Positions 1-8,677 of a stretch of 64,000 nucleotides of DNA are shown here, one piece after another. Source of the stretch: an uncultured Desulfobacterales bacterium (lineage in GTDB: Bacteria; Desulfobacterota; Desulfobacteria; Desulfobacterales; SpSt-501); contig CALIUY010000002.1 in the NCBI GenBank assembly GCA_938048455.1, positions 1 to 64,000 of the forward strand. Direction: 5' to 3'. The notes under the pieces were generated by a model, which saw nothing but the letters and a program-made list of their open reading frames with translations, was not told where the DNA came from and ran no database searches. The position numbers were made by a program, and so were the translations under genes. Within the stretch, counting starts at the first letter, position 1. Each line of letters opens with the position of its first letter.

Positions 1-169
1 CTTAGAACGCTTGACCCGATTTGAGGGGATTGCGACTTTACAACTGGAAAACTTTTTGCGGAGGCTGCCCCACCGGGGCTGGATGTACAGGTACCAGCAT
101 CAAATACGACTCTGTAGAGTGATCTTGACTCTGGGATCAGAAATTCCTCTCGGGGGAACTGAGGGAGAA

Positions 170-1090
170 ATGGAGCGAGAGCGATCACACACGAGCAGAA
201 GACGATTCGTAGCAAAACGGTGTTTAAAATTTGCGCTGCAGTTTGGCAATGTCTAACAAGCCTGCAGCTTGATGGGCTGAAGAGCGGCAGCTATTACCGG
301 TCAAGGACCTATACAAGGAGGTGGGCAAAGCGATGGAGCAGGCACTGGAGGATTTCCCATCTTGGCAGTCGCCCCGAGCGCAGGTACAGGTGGCCAATGA
401 GCTCTGGAAGCGGGGCTTGTAGCTCTCCCTTGCGTGGGTGCGTTGTGTATGGCAGCAGCACGATCTAAAGAACGCCCCCAAGTTCCCCGGAGCTCCGGAG
501 GCGAGAGCCCTCCAAATGAGTCGGCTTTTAAAAGAGAGCCCGGTGGTGGCCTCTGAGCAGGCCAGGCTGGCCAGGGTGGCCACCGGCGAGTTCGAGAGCG
601 GACATATCGGCGATTGTGGATGAAAAAAAACGCACGTATTCTTCGGGGACCTTCAAAGGAGTGGCCCGAATCTGCCCGAAGGTCTCCACTGACACATATT
701 TCGAGGTGGGCCTTGCCAAGTTCCTCGAGATCCAGCCGCCGCTGACGGTGGCGAAATGGCTCGAACGGCCGGCTGGTCGAGTTCTTTGAGGAACACGAGG
801 TGCCCCTCTTTTTGGGTGTCGACAAATACAGGGGGCGGGAATCGCGGCAACCCCGAGCATCGAGAACACGCGCTAATCTTTGCGGTGCGGAACATCGACT
901 CCTGTGTGACCGGGTCGAAGAGCCTTTAGAACTGCAGGCTCTGCGGGCTATTTCAAAGGCGCTCTTGCACGAGCTTTATCGGGCCCCTTCAGCAAGAAGT
1001 CATACCGCTCTCCCGAGGATACCATGAAGGATAGGGATGCTTGGCTGTGGGAGTCCATCGAGCAGCGGCCGCACCTGGGGGGAAACCCCG
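170..1090 (+). pseudogene. decayed IS481-type transposase
   Basis: Fragments in three frames read, in order, like one DDE transposase of the IS481/rve integrase-core type. They are an N-terminal HTH stretch ending 'ALQFGNV' near 250, 'VANELWKRG' near 390-420, 'VRCVWQQHDL' near 440-470, 'GEFESGHIGDCG' near 590-620, 'GTFKGVARI' near 645-670, 'EFFEEHEVPLF' near 780-810, and 'YRSPEDTMKDRDAWL' followed by 'EQRPHLG' near 1005-1080. The order and spacing match the family as I remember it. The frame is broken by at least two shifts and several stops, for example the tag after 'WKRGL' and the tga at 621-623, so no functional enzyme can be made. The stretch around 112-160 could be part of the left terminal sequence, but I could not pair it with a right end. 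I see no gene in 1-169. Confidence 0.7.
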
Positions 1091-1288
1091 CTGCGGCCGT
1101 TTCTGGGCAACACCCACTTGGCAAGGAAGTAAGAACTTGATCGCATGGAATCCTCGCCGGTGGTGACTTTTCAAGAGGACGTCTCCGAGGCGAACCGCTG
1201 AAGCAGCGGCGCATGGCGGCGGCCATCAACCCTGACCTCCCGGGCGCCAAGGATCCCAACGCACTTTTGTCAGATCAGACATTATCTT

Positions 1289-2029
1289 TCAGTGATCATC
1301 AATACCTCCACACGCTTCCGGTGGAAAGCCTTCCTCGACAAACGCGCGGACCGCACACAAGCGATACCCGCGCGCATGAGCATCGGCCGACAGCCGGAGA
1401 ATCGCCTGCTCGTCTTTCGATTTGATCATCTCCATTGCATAAGGGGCAATGTATTTGACATACGCGTAGGCGAGGATCGGAAGCCTCCAGTGCGGGCCCT
1501 CGTCCGCCTCGTCATGGACATAAAAGCCGTCCCCCACCGGCTTGCTGTAACCGTAGCGCTGCGCCGCACGCACCGCTGACTCCTCGTCGGGGAATACCCC
1601 TAAAGCCAGCGTGTCAGGCGGTTCCTCACGCTCGACCACGCCGGCCGCAAACTGAATATAGAGATCCTGCTTGTTATAATGCATCGCCTCCGGATCGTCG
1701 GTCACCCGCAACCTCAAGCCCCACAAACCCGCCTCCTGCGCATTCTCGAGCGGTGCATAGAGGTAATACGGCGTGTGGGGATCCTTGGGGGGGATGAAGC
1801 AGTCCTCCGGCTTGGGAACCTCGTGCAGCGGCACCTGGAGCTTCGGGTCCATGACCGGTGCGACAACATAGCCGGTCAAAATATACCTCCCCAGCCAGTC
1901 GCCTAGCAGTTTGTTCATCTCCAACAATGCACACAGCACGCACAACCAGCGCGCCCGTCCACCCACCAAGGCGATCAGCGCCTGCGGGTTGCCGCAACAC
2001 TCACACACCGACTCCAAAAATTTCATCAT
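1289..2029 (-). CDS. hypothetical protein with two N-terminal CxxC pairs
   Basis: Not recognised. This is an intact frame of 246 codons lying between two decayed gene remnants. I take the ATG at 2029 rather than the upstream GTG at 2077, because an AGAGGTG-like ribosome site sits about 6 bases before it. The first 30 residues hold 'CECC' and 'CVLC', which could make a small zinc site. A short hydrophobic stretch ('ALIALVGG', 'WLCVLCALLEM') follows, then a mixed, acidic, proline-rich body without a motif I know. No signal peptide is clear. It stands alone, with no operon partner. It may be cargo or a survivor of a transferred segment; its intactness beside dead genes suggests selection or recent arrival. 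Confidence 0.55.
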   Translation of the reverse strand: MMKFLESVCECCGNPQALIALVGGRARWLCVLCALLEMNKLLGDWLGRYILTGYVVAPVMDPKLQVPLHEVPKPEDCFIPPKDPHTPYYLYAPLENAQEAGLWGLRLRVTDDPEAMHYNKQDLYIQFAAGVVEREEPPDTLALGVFPDEESAVRAAQRYGYSKPVGDGFYVHDEADEGPHWRLPILAYAYVKYIAPYAMEMIKSKDEQAILRLSADAHARGYRLCAVRAFVEEGFPPEACGGIDDH

Positions 2030-2873
2030 GCAGCACCTCTCTCGATGAGAAAACGCCTGTTCATAAAAAAGCCGCACTTGGACATAGGGCCCGCCAGCAA
2101 CACTTTGGAATGCAGCTGATTTCCAACAAAGGGTGCAAAACGCGGCCGGTTCTGGAAACAGACCCAGCCCGACACAGCGGAAAAGACGGTCTTTCGCCCA
2201 TGAGCGCAGTGCCGCAACTTACCGGCCATGTGTTTGTCCTCATCGATTTTGCCGTTGATGACTTCCGTCGGACATTCGTGATCCGATGCTGAACGAAAAC
2301 CACGGTGTTGCCGATATGGGTCTTAAGCCTCTGCGTCTTTTTTGATGAGCTTACGCCGCGAATGCGTGGCCCGAATGTGCCACCGTTTGAAGCAGTTGTG
2401 CATAAGCGCCTCGTGCCGGTAACTCCTCAGATGCCGCAGGTTCCGCTTGATTTCGCTTCCCCGCCAGAGATCAAGACCGTGGGATCTCCGAGCGGCGAGG
2501 TCGTTGCGTCGACAAACCGGCAGATACTTCTGGCTACACCGCCGCAGAGACAGGCTTTCTTCCAGCGGAGGCCCGCCGATCTCGGAGTTTGACCGCGGGG
2601 GGTGTACGTGGATTTAAACCTGCACCTGGCAAGTGTTCACGCGCCGGCAAAGTCGCCCCGGCGCATGATCATTGACCACCACCTTACCTCGATCCAATAC
2701 CCGTTTTTCCAAACCACCGTATTTTACTAAACCTGTGAAAATAGAACGGCAGAGGGGCCTCGTTTTTCAAAAAAGGAACTCCTTTACGCAAAGATTATCT
2801 TTAGCCGGATGCGGGAAAAGATTCGATGGCCGGCTGCAGCCGGTTCGAACAGACAACTCAGCCGAGTTTTTAC
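2030..2873. other. non-coding or degenerate stretch
   Basis: No convincing gene in about 840 bases of lower G+C than the core. On the minus strand, codons from about 2610 down to a stop at 2323-2325 stay open. They encode a basic, Cys-containing peptide ('KRNLRHLRSYRHEALMHN') with no proper start codon. It reads like the C-terminal relic of some gene, but I cannot name the family. The plus-strand ORFs listed here have no ribosome sites and look like chance frames. Confidence 0.4.
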
Positions 2874-3253
2874 ATGCAAAAGAGATCCTGGAGCGGGAAG
2901 TCGCGGCTGAGCATTGCGGTGCTGGTCGATGTGGACGGGACGTTGGCAGGGGTCTACCGCAACGGCCGCAGGCCGATCCGTCCCACCGCCGAGGTGGCGC
3001 TGCGCCTGCGTTCGAGCTATGCCCCCGTGTTCTTGGGGTCGATTGCCGGGGAAGAAAACGGGCGTCGGTCATTAAGAAGTACCCCGAGAACCGCCCGTAC
3101 GTTTCAAGCGTTTTCGGGAAAGGGGAGTTTCCGATCGACAAGGTGGGCAGGGCCTACACGATCGATGATGAAGACTGCGACGAGATTCTGGAACGGTGTT
3201 ACTTTCTTGTGCTCATCGACCGCTCAAAGCCGCCTCAAGCATCATCGAGCTAA
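2874..3253 (+). pseudogene. frameshifted HAD-like phosphatase remnant
   Basis: From an ATG at 2874 the frame gives 'LVDVDGTLAGVYRNGRRPI', a HAD motif I (DxDGT), and continues through 'GEENGRR'. There the reading passes into another frame, which gives 'VIKKYPENRPYVSSVFGKG' and then 'AYTIDDEDCDEIL', a plausible motif IV acidic cluster, up to the taa at 3251-3253. The two halves join naturally as one small HAD-like domain of about 125 residues broken by a single frameshift near 3060-3075. No ribosome site is visible. The following 165 bases (3254-3418) hold only a short frame ending at 3380 and no gene I can support. A sequencing error cannot be excluded, but the neighbouring decay favours a true pseudogene. 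Confidence 0.55.
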
Positions 3254-3418
3254 GCCGACGCGACACCTGTTGACGGCTGCTACGGAAGACGTCCTTTTGT
3301 CCAGCCTGAAGATCGGGGTTCAAGCACCCAAGGGTCGCGCTGCGGTGATCGAGAGGTGGAACGGGATCATCGGCGGTTGACCCGCCTCCGGGAGAAACCC
3401 CGCCTGGACTTCCCGCCT

Positions 3419-4132
3419 TCAGCCCAGGCGGAAGGGATTGAAGTCGGCTCCGCGGTCGAAGGGGTCGGCGCCCTCGGCGCGTTTGAGGGCGAAGACGGCG
3501 GCGTAGGTGAGGGGAGTGGCTGCAGCCTCGAAGGCGGATTTAAAGAGCCATTGGGTGACAACGAGGCGGGCGAGGGCGGCGTCGGGGAGAACCCCGGCGA
3601 AGGCGATGGTGATGAAAAGGGCCGAGTCGGCAAGCTGGCCGACAAGCGTCGAGGCGATCGTGCGCAGCCACAGAAAGCGTCCGGCGGTGGCGATCTTGAG
3701 GCGGGCGAGCACGTAGGCGTTTAGAAACTCGCCGGCGAGATAGGCGATGAAAGAGGCGATCAAAAGCCTGGGGGTGAAGCCCAAGATCGCATCCCAGGCG
3801 GCCTGGGCCGCGGCCGGCTCGGCATAGGAACCCGCCGTCCAGAAGGGGGCCGGAGGAAGAAGACCTCCCAAGAAAATCGCCGCCACGGCAAGAAGGTTAC
3901 AGAAAAACCCGGTCCAGATCACGCGCCGCGCTTGGCCATAGCCGTACACCTCGGTCAGAATGTCTCCCAGAATGTAGGAGACGGGAAAGAGGAGCACCGC
4001 GACCGGAAGATAGAGACTGCCCAGGCCGGGGAGACGACCGAAAGAGGCGATCTTGACGGCGATGATGTTCGAGACGACAAGGCAGGTGACGAAGAGCGCG
4101 GTGACGAGCGGCAGGTGGCGGCGGCCTTCCAT
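3419..4132 (-). CDS. yhhQ: queuosine precursor transporter (VUT/YhhQ family)
   Basis: A 237-residue integral membrane protein of the COG1738 family, which imports queuosine precursors such as preQ0/preQ1 across the inner membrane. About six hydrophobic segments are visible. The family-like motif 'SYILGDILTEVYGYGQARR' lies near residues 55-75, and a later segment carries 'IASTLVGQLADSALF', the conserved region of YhhQ proteins. Length is normal for the family. It starts 5 bases after queF ends, on the same strand, so uptake and reduction of preQ0 are probably co-transcribed. Family knowledge supports preQ0/preQ1 transport; the exact substrate cannot be read from the sequence. Confidence 0.88.
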   Translation of the reverse strand: MEGRRHLPLVTALFVTCLVVSNIIAVKIASFGRLPGLGSLYLPVAVLLFPVSYILGDILTEVYGYGQARRVIWTGFFCNLLAVAAIFLGGLLPPAPFWTAGSYAEPAAAQAAWDAILGFTPRLLIASFIAYLAGEFLNAYVLARLKIATAGRFLWLRTIASTLVGQLADSALFITIAFAGVLPDAALARLVVTQWLFKSAFEAAATPLTYAAVFALKRAEGADPFDRGADFNPFRLG

Positions 4133-4137
4133 GAGAT

Positions 4138-4581
4138 TCAGCGCCTTCGGCCGCCGGGGCGACGGGGGGCCGCGGCTTTCTTTTCGTGGGCGGCCTGGAC
4201 GGTGATTGCAATTCCGCCGCGCACGTGAAAGTTGCCGACGACTTCGATCCGCTGCGGGTCGAGCGCCTTGACCAGGTCATCCAAGATCATGTTCACGACA
4301 TGCTCGTGAAAAGCTCCCTGGTCACGGAAAGACCAGAGATAGAGCTTGAGCGACTTCGATTCCAGAATCCAGCGGTCGGGGACGTAGCGGATCGTGAGCT
4401 CGGCGAAATCGGGCTGACCGGTTGCCGGGCACAAACAGGTGAACTCGGCCGTGCGGAGTTCGACCGTGTAGCGCCTGCCGCGGTGGTGGTTGGGGAAGAC
4501 CTCGAGCCTCCGCGAGGGCGCGGCCTTCTTTCCGCCCAGAAGGGAGAGCCCCTTCAGATCCTCCGGCTTCGTGACCGTCAT
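4138..4581 (-). CDS. queF: NADPH-dependent 7-cyano-7-deazaguanine reductase
   Basis: QueF reduces preQ0 to preQ1 with two NADPH, a cytoplasmic step of queuosine tRNA modification. The short (type I, T-fold) form is recognisable. The catalytic Cys lies in 'TCLCPATGQPDFAEL', followed by the substrate-binding 'ESKSLKLYLWSFRDQGAFHE' and the C-terminal 'RGGI' segment. I choose the internal ATG at 4581 (147 residues), because homologues begin close to this point and the ORF-track start is a GTG inside a run with no ribosome site. The last 15 residues are a basic tail. No queC/D/E genes are present here, so together with the transporter the pair fits precursor salvage, or synthesis genes located elsewhere. 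Confidence 0.92.
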   Translation of the reverse strand: MTVTKPEDLKGLSLLGGKKAAPSRRLEVFPNHHRGRRYTVELRTAEFTCLCPATGQPDFAELTIRYVPDRWILESKSLKLYLWSFRDQGAFHEHVVNMILDDLVKALDPQRIEVVGNFHVRGGIAITVQAAHEKKAAAPRRPGGRRR

Positions 4582-4627
4582 GGTGCGATGATCCGGAAAA
4601 ACGCTTTTCCTGTCAACCGCCACCTCT

Positions 4628-5959
4628 TCAGCTCCCCAGAACCGCTTCGAGGGCGGCCTTCAGCCCGGAGATCACCTGCTCGATTTCCTCTTCGGTGATC
4701 ACAAAGGGCGGGGCGACGATCAGCCCGTCGCCTTCGCCCGCTGCCATGCCGACCGACTTGTAGGTGATGACCCCGTGGTCGAAGAGATGCTGCCAGAGCC
4801 GCTCGGTCAGCTTCTCGGAGCGGGGAAAGGGGGTGAGCGTCTGGCGGTCTTTTACGAACTCGATCCCCCACATCATCCCCAGGCCGCGGATGTCGCCCAC
4901 CTGCGGGTGTTCGGAGAGCTCCTCCTTCAGCCGGGCGCCGAGCCTGGTTCCGAGGGCCGATGCGCGCTCGACCAGGCGCTCGCGCTCGAGCAGCCGCACC
5001 GCGGCAAGGCCCGCCGCACTGGCGATCACGTTGTGGCTGAAGGTCCCGCCGTGAGCGAAGTTTCCGGCCGTGCGGCGCACGGCCTCGAGGTGCTCTTCGC
5101 GGACGGCGATCGCTGAAAGCGCCACCGTTCCGCCCGAGAGGCCTTTCCCTAAAACGAGGATGTCGGGGGTCGTCCCGTAATGCTCGGCTGCAAACCACTT
5201 GCCGGTCCGGCCCATGCCGCACATAACCTCGTCCAGAATGAGAAGAACGCCGTAGCGGTCGCAGATCTCGCGCACGAGCGGCCAGTAGCCCGGCGGCGGC
5301 GGCAGGACCGCGATGCTCGCCCCGCCCACGGTCTCGCCGATGAAGGCCGAGACCGCGCCGGCACCCAGGCAGCGGATCGTCTCCTCGATGGCAAGCGCAC
5401 AGCGCAGGCGGCAGGAGGGGAAGGCGAGGCCGTAGGAGCAGCGCAGGCAGTAGGGCGCGGGCAGGTGCACGGCGTCGCGGAGCATGGGATAGAAGGGGAG
5501 CCGGAACGGGGTCCTCCCCGCCGCGGCGAGCGCCCCCATCGTCAGCCCGTGATAGGAGTTCCAGCGGGAAATCAGAAGATGGCGATCGGTGTCGCCGCGG
5601 GCGAGGTGTACCTGGCGGGCGAATTTGATCGCCGTTTCCACCGCCTCGGAACCCGAGCTCATGAAGTAGAAACGGTTCAGCCCCCGCGGGGTGTGGGTGG
5701 AGAGCAGGCGGGCGAGCTCCTCGAGCGGTGGCGAGGTGAACATCGTGGGGTGGACGTAGGTGAGGGTTCCGAGTTGCTCGGCGACGGCCGCGGCGATTTC
5801 CTTGCGGCCGTGGCCGACATTCACCACCACCGCCCCCCCGCTGGCGTCGAGAAAGCGCCTGCCGTCCGCGGTTTCGATCCACACCCCCTGCGAGCGAACC
5901 GCCTGCGGCAGGGGCCGGTCGAGCACGCGGTGAAAGACGTTTCCGGTATCGAGGGTCAT
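4628..5959 (-). CDS. class-III PLP-dependent aminotransferase
   Basis: A 443-residue fold-type I aminotransferase of the acetylornithine/GABA/omega-amino-acid group. Visible features are 'SSGSEAVETAIKFAR' (phosphate-binding turn), 'LILDEVMCGMGRTGKW' (PLP Asp) and 'LVLGKGLSGG', which carries the Schiff-base Lys near residue 279. A cysteine-rich insert, 'YCLRCSYGLAFPSCRLRC', near residue 165 is also seen in some family members. The start has an ideal AAAGGAGGT site 7 bases upstream, and a candidate promoter lies at 5992-6020. It leads the unit with queF and yhhQ, but no queuosine enzyme of this type is known to me. The substrate is unassigned; an omega-amino acid or diamine transaminase is likely. 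Distinct from argD at 13.5 kb. Confidence 0.82.
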   Translation of the reverse strand: MTLDTGNVFHRVLDRPLPQAVRSQGVWIETADGRRFLDASGGAVVVNVGHGRKEIAAAVAEQLGTLTYVHPTMFTSPPLEELARLLSTHTPRGLNRFYFMSSGSEAVETAIKFARQVHLARGDTDRHLLISRWNSYHGLTMGALAAAGRTPFRLPFYPMLRDAVHLPAPYCLRCSYGLAFPSCRLRCALAIEETIRCLGAGAVSAFIGETVGGASIAVLPPPPGYWPLVREICDRYGVLLILDEVMCGMGRTGKWFAAEHYGTTPDILVLGKGLSGGTVALSAIAVREEHLEAVRRTAGNFAHGGTFSHNVIASAAGLAAVRLLERERLVERASALGTRLGARLKEELSEHPQVGDIRGLGMMWGIEFVKDRQTLTPFPRSEKLTERLWQHLFDHGVITYKSVGMAAGEGDGLIVAPPFVITEEEIEQVISGLKAALEAVLGS

Positions 5960-5991
5960 GGAGAGACCTCCTTTAGAGTTGGAAAACTGCC

Positions 5992-6020
5992 CCTATAGTG
6001 GAGAATCGGGCTGCGGACAA
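5992..6020 (-). promoter_or_regulatory. sigma-70-type promoter for the aminotransferase-queF-yhhQ unit
   Basis: On the minus strand TTGTCC and TATAGG are separated by 17 bases, with the start codon about 32 bases downstream of the -10 box. It matches four of six bases in each hexamer. Placement in a short divergent intergenic region supports it. Confidence 0.5.
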
Positions 6021-6073
6021 GGGGTTTCCTGCCCGCCAGCGGCCTGCGCCGAACGGCGGGAGCGCAAAAAGGG

Positions 6074-6102
6074 TTGTCCGCCGGAGCCTTTTCGCATAGG
6101 GT
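6074..6102 (+). promoter_or_regulatory. possible promoter for the lipoprotein operon
   Basis: TTGTCC, a 17-base gap and TAGGGT lie about 77 bases before the lipoprotein start. The -10 box is poor, so this is only a candidate. No other convincing pair was seen between 6020 and 6178. Confidence 0.3.
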
Positions 6103-6178
6103 AAAGACGTTGAGCCAGGGCCTTTCCGGCCTCTCTCAGGCCGGCGAGGCGGTCAGACCGAAAGGAGGGGTTTCGTCC

Positions 6179-6625
6179 ATGAATTCAACCCGTTTTGCGC
6201 TCTTTGCTTGCATCCTTCTTGCCCTCGGCGGCTGCTCCGTATTCGACGGAACGGGGCCTTCCACGACACCCGAGCCGAAGAGGCTTCCCGACCAGCGGGA
6301 ATTCGGCGGAGATGTTCTCATCCCCCGCGAGATGGACATCCAGAAGGAAGCCTCCTACGTCACGCAGCGCGGCGGGATCCAGGCCGGGCTGCTCCGCCTT
6401 TACGGCCGGGTGGATTCCAAGTCGCTTCTGCGTTACTTTCAGAACAACATGACCGCGGAGGGCTGGCGGCTGGTGACGCGCTATCAATCGCCGCATTCGC
6501 TTCTGATTTTCGAGAAGGATAACCGCATGGCGGTGATCGCCGTGGAGGATTCGACCTTCCAGACCTTCGCCGACGTCTGGGTCGTGCCGCGAAACGACAG
6601 CTTTGACTATGAACCCAAGAAATGA
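6179..6625 (+). CDS. small outer-membrane-type lipoprotein, unknown function
   Basis: I start the gene at the ATG at 6179, not at the ORF-track start. An AGGAGGGG site precedes it, and the protein then opens with a clean lipoprotein signal: basic N-terminus, hydrophobic core and lipobox 'LGGC' (Cys near residue 19). The mature part (about 130 residues) has a proline-rich linker and a compact domain containing 'LRLYGRVDSKSLLRYFQNNM' and 'SLLIFEKDNRMAVIAV'. This looks like a small alpha/beta domain of unknown function that I cannot name with certainty. It has Ser at +2 after the lipidated Cys, which would favour outer-membrane sorting by the enterobacterial rule. It overlaps the next gene by 17 bases, so the two are probably translated together. 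Confidence 0.75.
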   Translation: MNSTRFALFACILLALGGCSVFDGTGPSTTPEPKRLPDQREFGGDVLIPREMDIQKEASYVTQRGGIQAGLLRLYGRVDSKSLLRYFQNNMTAEGWRLVTRYQSPHSLLIFEKDNRMAVIAVEDSTFQTFADVWVVPRNDSFDYEPKK

Positions 6626-7337
6626 CGAGGCCCGCCGGGGGCTTGCCCTCTGGCTGGGCGAGTTCGAACGAGCGCTTCTTCAGCTGCGTGAGGCGGGCGT
6701 CGAAGGCGTTTTCTGCCGCCCCAAGACACGCACCGTGCTCGAATCCTGGGTGGAAAAGCCCTCCCCCGGCGGGGATGCGTCTGGAGAGTCGCTGGCGAAG
6801 ATCCGCGCCGACATCGGGGAGTGCACGCGCTGCAAGCTCCACAAAAGCCGCACGAAGATCGTCTTCGGGAGCGGGAATCCCCGCGCCGTGCTTATGTTCG
6901 TGGGGGAGGGCCCCGGTCAGGACGAAGACCGCGCCGGGGAGCCCTTCGTCGGCGCGGCCGGACAGCTTCTGACCCGCATGATCGAGGCGATGCGGCTTTC
7001 CCGCTCCGCGGTATACATCGCCAACGTCGTCAAGTGCCGGCCGCCCGGGAACCGCACTCCCGAGGAGGACGAGATCGCCACCTGCCTTCCGTTTTTGAAG
7101 CGCCAGATCGCGGCCGTCGGGCCGCGGCTGATCTGCACGCTCGGGGCCTGCGCCTCGAAGGCTTTGCTCGAGAGTACCGAGCCCGTCTCGCGGCTTCGGG
7201 GAAAGATCCACGAGCGGCAGGGGGTGAAGATCGTTCCGACGTACCATCCGGCCTATCTGCTGCGGAACCCCGCGAAAAAGCGCGAAGCCTGGGAGGATCT
7301 TCAGCTCCTCATGAAAGACTATCCTTATGAAGCGTAG
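6609..7337 (+). CDS. family 4 uracil-DNA glycosylase (Fe-S)
   Basis: Removes uracil from DNA to start base-excision repair. The 242-residue protein shows the family 4 signature. Cluster cysteines are seen in 'CTRCKLHKSR' (near residues 75-85), 'VVKCRPPGNRTP' and a Cys in 'ATCLPFL'. The active-site loop 'GEGPGQDEDRAGEPFVGAAG' and the DNA-intercalation motif 'HPAYLLRNP' near the end are also present. The first 60 residues are a family-variable N-terminal extension. I take the ATG at 6609, inside the end of the lipoprotein gene; the ORF-track start is a TTG two codons upstream. Its stop overlaps the next start by 11 bases, so the lipoprotein, glycosylase and NfeD genes form one transcript. Confidence 0.9.
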   Translation: MNPRNDEARRGLALWLGEFERALLQLREAGVEGVFCRPKTRTVLESWVEKPSPGGDASGESLAKIRADIGECTRCKLHKSRTKIVFGSGNPRAVLMFVGEGPGQDEDRAGEPFVGAAGQLLTRMIEAMRLSRSAVYIANVVKCRPPGNRTPEEDEIATCLPFLKRQIAAVGPRLICTLGACASKALLESTEPVSRLRGKIHERQGVKIVPTYHPAYLLRNPAKKREAWEDLQLLMKDYPYEA

Positions 7338-8628
7338 CTTCCGTCTTGTCCTGCTCGCCGCCGTCCTGGGGGGGGGGATGCCGTTGACGGCGTCTGCCTC
7401 TGCGGCCGCGGCGGTCCCCGAGGTGGTCCTCGTGCGCGTCGCCGACGCCGTCACCCCGGCGACCGCACGCTTTATCCAGGCGGGGCTGAAAAAGGCCGAA
7501 AGCGAAAAGGCGGCCCTGGTCGTGATCGAGCTCGACACGCCGGGGGGCCTTGCCGACTCGATGCGCCAGATCGTGCAGGACATCCTTGCGAGTCCGGTAC
7601 CGGTTGCGGTCTTCGTCGCCCCCGGGGGGGCGCGGGCGGCCTCGGCCGGGGTGATGATCACGATGGCTGCGGACATCGCGGCCATGGCCCCGGGGACGAA
7701 CATCGGGGCCGCGCATCCCGTCGGCGCGGGCGGCCAGGAAATCGACGGCAAGATGTCGGAAAAGGTCGTCAACGACATGGTCGCCCACGCGCGCAGCGTC
7801 GCCGAGCGGCGCGGGCGCAACGCCGACTGGGTCGAGCGGGCGATCCGCGAGTCGGTATCGGCGACCGAGACCGAAGCGCTGCGCGAGAACATCGTGGACG
7901 TGATCGCCGAGGATGTCGCCGATCTGCTGCGCAAGATCGACGGCCGCGACATCCCGGGCAAGGGCAAGCTCGTGCTTGCCGGGGCCAAGCTCGTCGAGCA
8001 CGAAGAGAACCTCCGTACGCAGATCCTGCGCGCGATCAGCAACCCGAACATCGCCTATCTGCTCTTGATGATCGGGCTGGCGGGCCTTTACTTCGAGTTT
8101 TCCCACCCCGGGGCGATCTTTCCGGGGGTCGTGGGGGCGATCGCGCTCATCCTCGCCTTCTTCGCCCTGCAGACGCTGCCGGTCAATTTCGCCGGGGTGC
8201 TCCTGATCGCGCTCGCCGTCGTCTTTTTCATCCTCGAGATGAAGGTGACGAGCTACGGGCTGCTCTCGATCGCGGCGATCCTCTCGCTCTTTTTGGGCTC
8301 CCTCATGCTCTTCGAAGGCGACGGGCCGGCGGGCCGCGTCTCCTGGGAGGTCCTGCTGCCGACGGTCCTGGTGGTCTCCGCCTTCTTCGCCGGCGTCGCC
8401 TACGTCGTCTTTCGCGCCCAGTTCCATCGGCCGGCCACCGGCGCCCAGGGCATGATCGGCGAGGTGGGCGAGGTGAAGCGGCGACTTGCCCCTGCGGGCA
8501 AGGTCTTCGTCCACGGCGAGCTTTGGAACGCGGTGGCCAGGCAGCCGATCGAGGAAGGCCGTCGCGTGCGCGTGGTCGCCGTGAAGGGGCTGTTGCTCGA
8601 GGTCGAGCCGCTGGACGCTACCGTCTGA
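7327..8628 (+). CDS. nfeD: NfeD-type membrane serine protease (long form)
   Basis: A 433-residue NfeD1b-like protein. It has a signal peptide (residues 1-28) and a ClpP/SppA-fold protease domain (about 35-230) with the Ser nucleophile in '[11 protein letters not shown]' and the probable catalytic Lys in 'KMSEKVVND'. Four or five membrane spans follow (about 240-360), then a soluble C-terminal OB-like NfeD domain (about 375-433, '[16 protein letters not shown]'). Family members cleave the hydrophobic C-terminus of the slipin encoded next door and are thought to act in membrane quality control. The slipin gene begins 50 bases downstream, the usual pairing. Length and domain order are normal. 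Confidence 0.9.
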   Translation: MKRSFRLVLLAAVLGGGMPLTASASAAAAVPEVVLVRVADAVTPATARFIQAGLKKAESEKAALVVIELDTPGGLADSMRQIVQDILASPVPVAVFVAPGGARAASAGVMITMAADIAAMAPGTNIGAAHPVGAGGQEIDGKMSEKVVNDMVAHARSVAERRGRNADWVERAIRESVSATETEALRENIVDVIAEDVADLLRKIDGRDIPGKGKLVLAGAKLVEHEENLRTQILRAISNPNIAYLLLMIGLAGLYFEFSHPGAIFPGVVGAIALILAFFALQTLPVNFAGVLLIALAVVFFILEMKVTSYGLLSIAAILSLFLGSLMLFEGDGPAGRVSWEVLLPTVLVVSAFFAGVAYVVFRAQFHRPATGAQGMIGEVGEVKRRLAPAGKVFVHGELWNAVARQPIEEGRRVRVVAVKGLLLEVEPLDATV

Positions 8629-8677
8629 TCCGTTTTCCCCGTGCGCCGGGGCATCCCCCTCGGCAAGGAGGTACCCG

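Noticed and set aside
3380-3440. Hairpin CGCCTGG...CCAGGCG after yhhQ as terminator
   Set aside because: The loop is long, the stem overlaps the gene end and no T run follows, so support is too weak.
4578-5882. 434-codon Arg/Pro-rich ORF on the minus strand
   Set aside because: It is the shifted frame of the aminotransferase gene on the same strand, with the composition of a G+C-rich shadow frame and no ribosome site.
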